A DNA stretch of 64,000 nt from Haloplasma contractile SSD-17B (lineage in GTDB: Bacteria; Bacillota_I; Bacilli_A; Haloplasmatales; Haloplasmataceae): assembly GCF_000215935.2 (NCBI RefSeq), contig NZ_AFNU02000002.1:124001-188000 (forward strand), read 5' to 3'. Below the pieces are notes generated by a model. It was given only the letters and a program-made list of their open reading frames with translations. It was not told the origin of the DNA and made no database searches. Position numbers and translations under genes: made by a program. This document shows, in pieces, positions 63,965 to 64,000 of the stretch. How positions within the stretch are numbered: position 1 is the stretch's first letter; each line of letters opens with the position of its first letter.

Positions 63965-64000
63965 AACATTACCTCCTTATAAGTTTCTAGAATTAACCCA

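Overview
The window is AT-rich DNA with Gram-positive features: strong AGGAGG-type ribosome sites, many lipoproteins, TTGNNN/TATAAT promoters and simple intrinsic terminators. UGA is a stop codon (for example the ATGA overlap at 59437-59440). The organism therefore looks like a low-GC member of the Bacillota that uses the standard genetic code. A penicillin-binding D,D-carboxypeptidase, an M23 peptidase and a tiny YjcZ-like protein suggest a walled, possibly spore-forming Bacilli-type cell. I cannot name the genus. Most genes lie on the minus strand.

Region 1 (1-15.6 kb) is an alpha-glucan island. It holds a secreted CBM41 protein cut by the left edge, two divergent AraC-family regulators, two tandem surface type I pullulanases, a cytoplasmic neopullulanase, a large non-catalytic surface lipoprotein and a GH66 dextranase-type lipoprotein. 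Five of these genes share one promoter architecture: a TTGTACAA box, a weaker half-site about 20 bp downstream, then a -10 box exactly 41-42 nt after GTACAA. Cre-like operators overlap or follow the -10 boxes. Region 2 (15.8-30.5 kb) is mostly housekeeping: typA/bipA, a DegV protein, a calcium-type P-ATPase, a mannonate-dehydratase-like enzyme, a Nudix hydrolase, a membrane alpha/beta hydrolase, an FMN-binding lipoprotein, an amidase-domain protein, a D,D-carboxypeptidase, an EamA transporter and a PspC protein.

Region 3 (30.9-41.7 kb) carries a ChvE/GguAB-type monosaccharide ABC operon next to a GlcT-type antiterminator and a glucose-type PTS EIICBA. The clearest GlcT-like RNA antiterminator lies in the leader of the ABC operon and not in front of the PTS gene. 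Next come a Gfo/Idh oxidoreductase, a cytosolic 5'-nucleotidase, tRNA-Thr and a metallo-hydrolase gene interrupted by an in-frame TAA. Region 4 (41.8-57.1 kb) is a complete galactoside pathway: a LacI/GalR regulator, a three-gene oligosaccharide ABC importer without its ATPase, GH35, GH36 and GH42 enzymes, and galK-galE-galT-galM. Three promoters here carry TTTACTAAA half-sites inside TTGNNN-N17-TAAAAT cores.

Region 5 (57.4-64 kb) has a small membrane protein, Dps, tRNA-Leu, a NitT/TauT-type ABC transporter, a hemolysin III family protein, an HNH protein, an M23 peptidase and the YjcZ-like small protein. The window thus links surface depolymerisation of alpha-glucans and import of galactosides with cytoplasmic hydrolysis and several layers of sugar-responsive control. 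The regulatory DNA and RNA are the most novel content.
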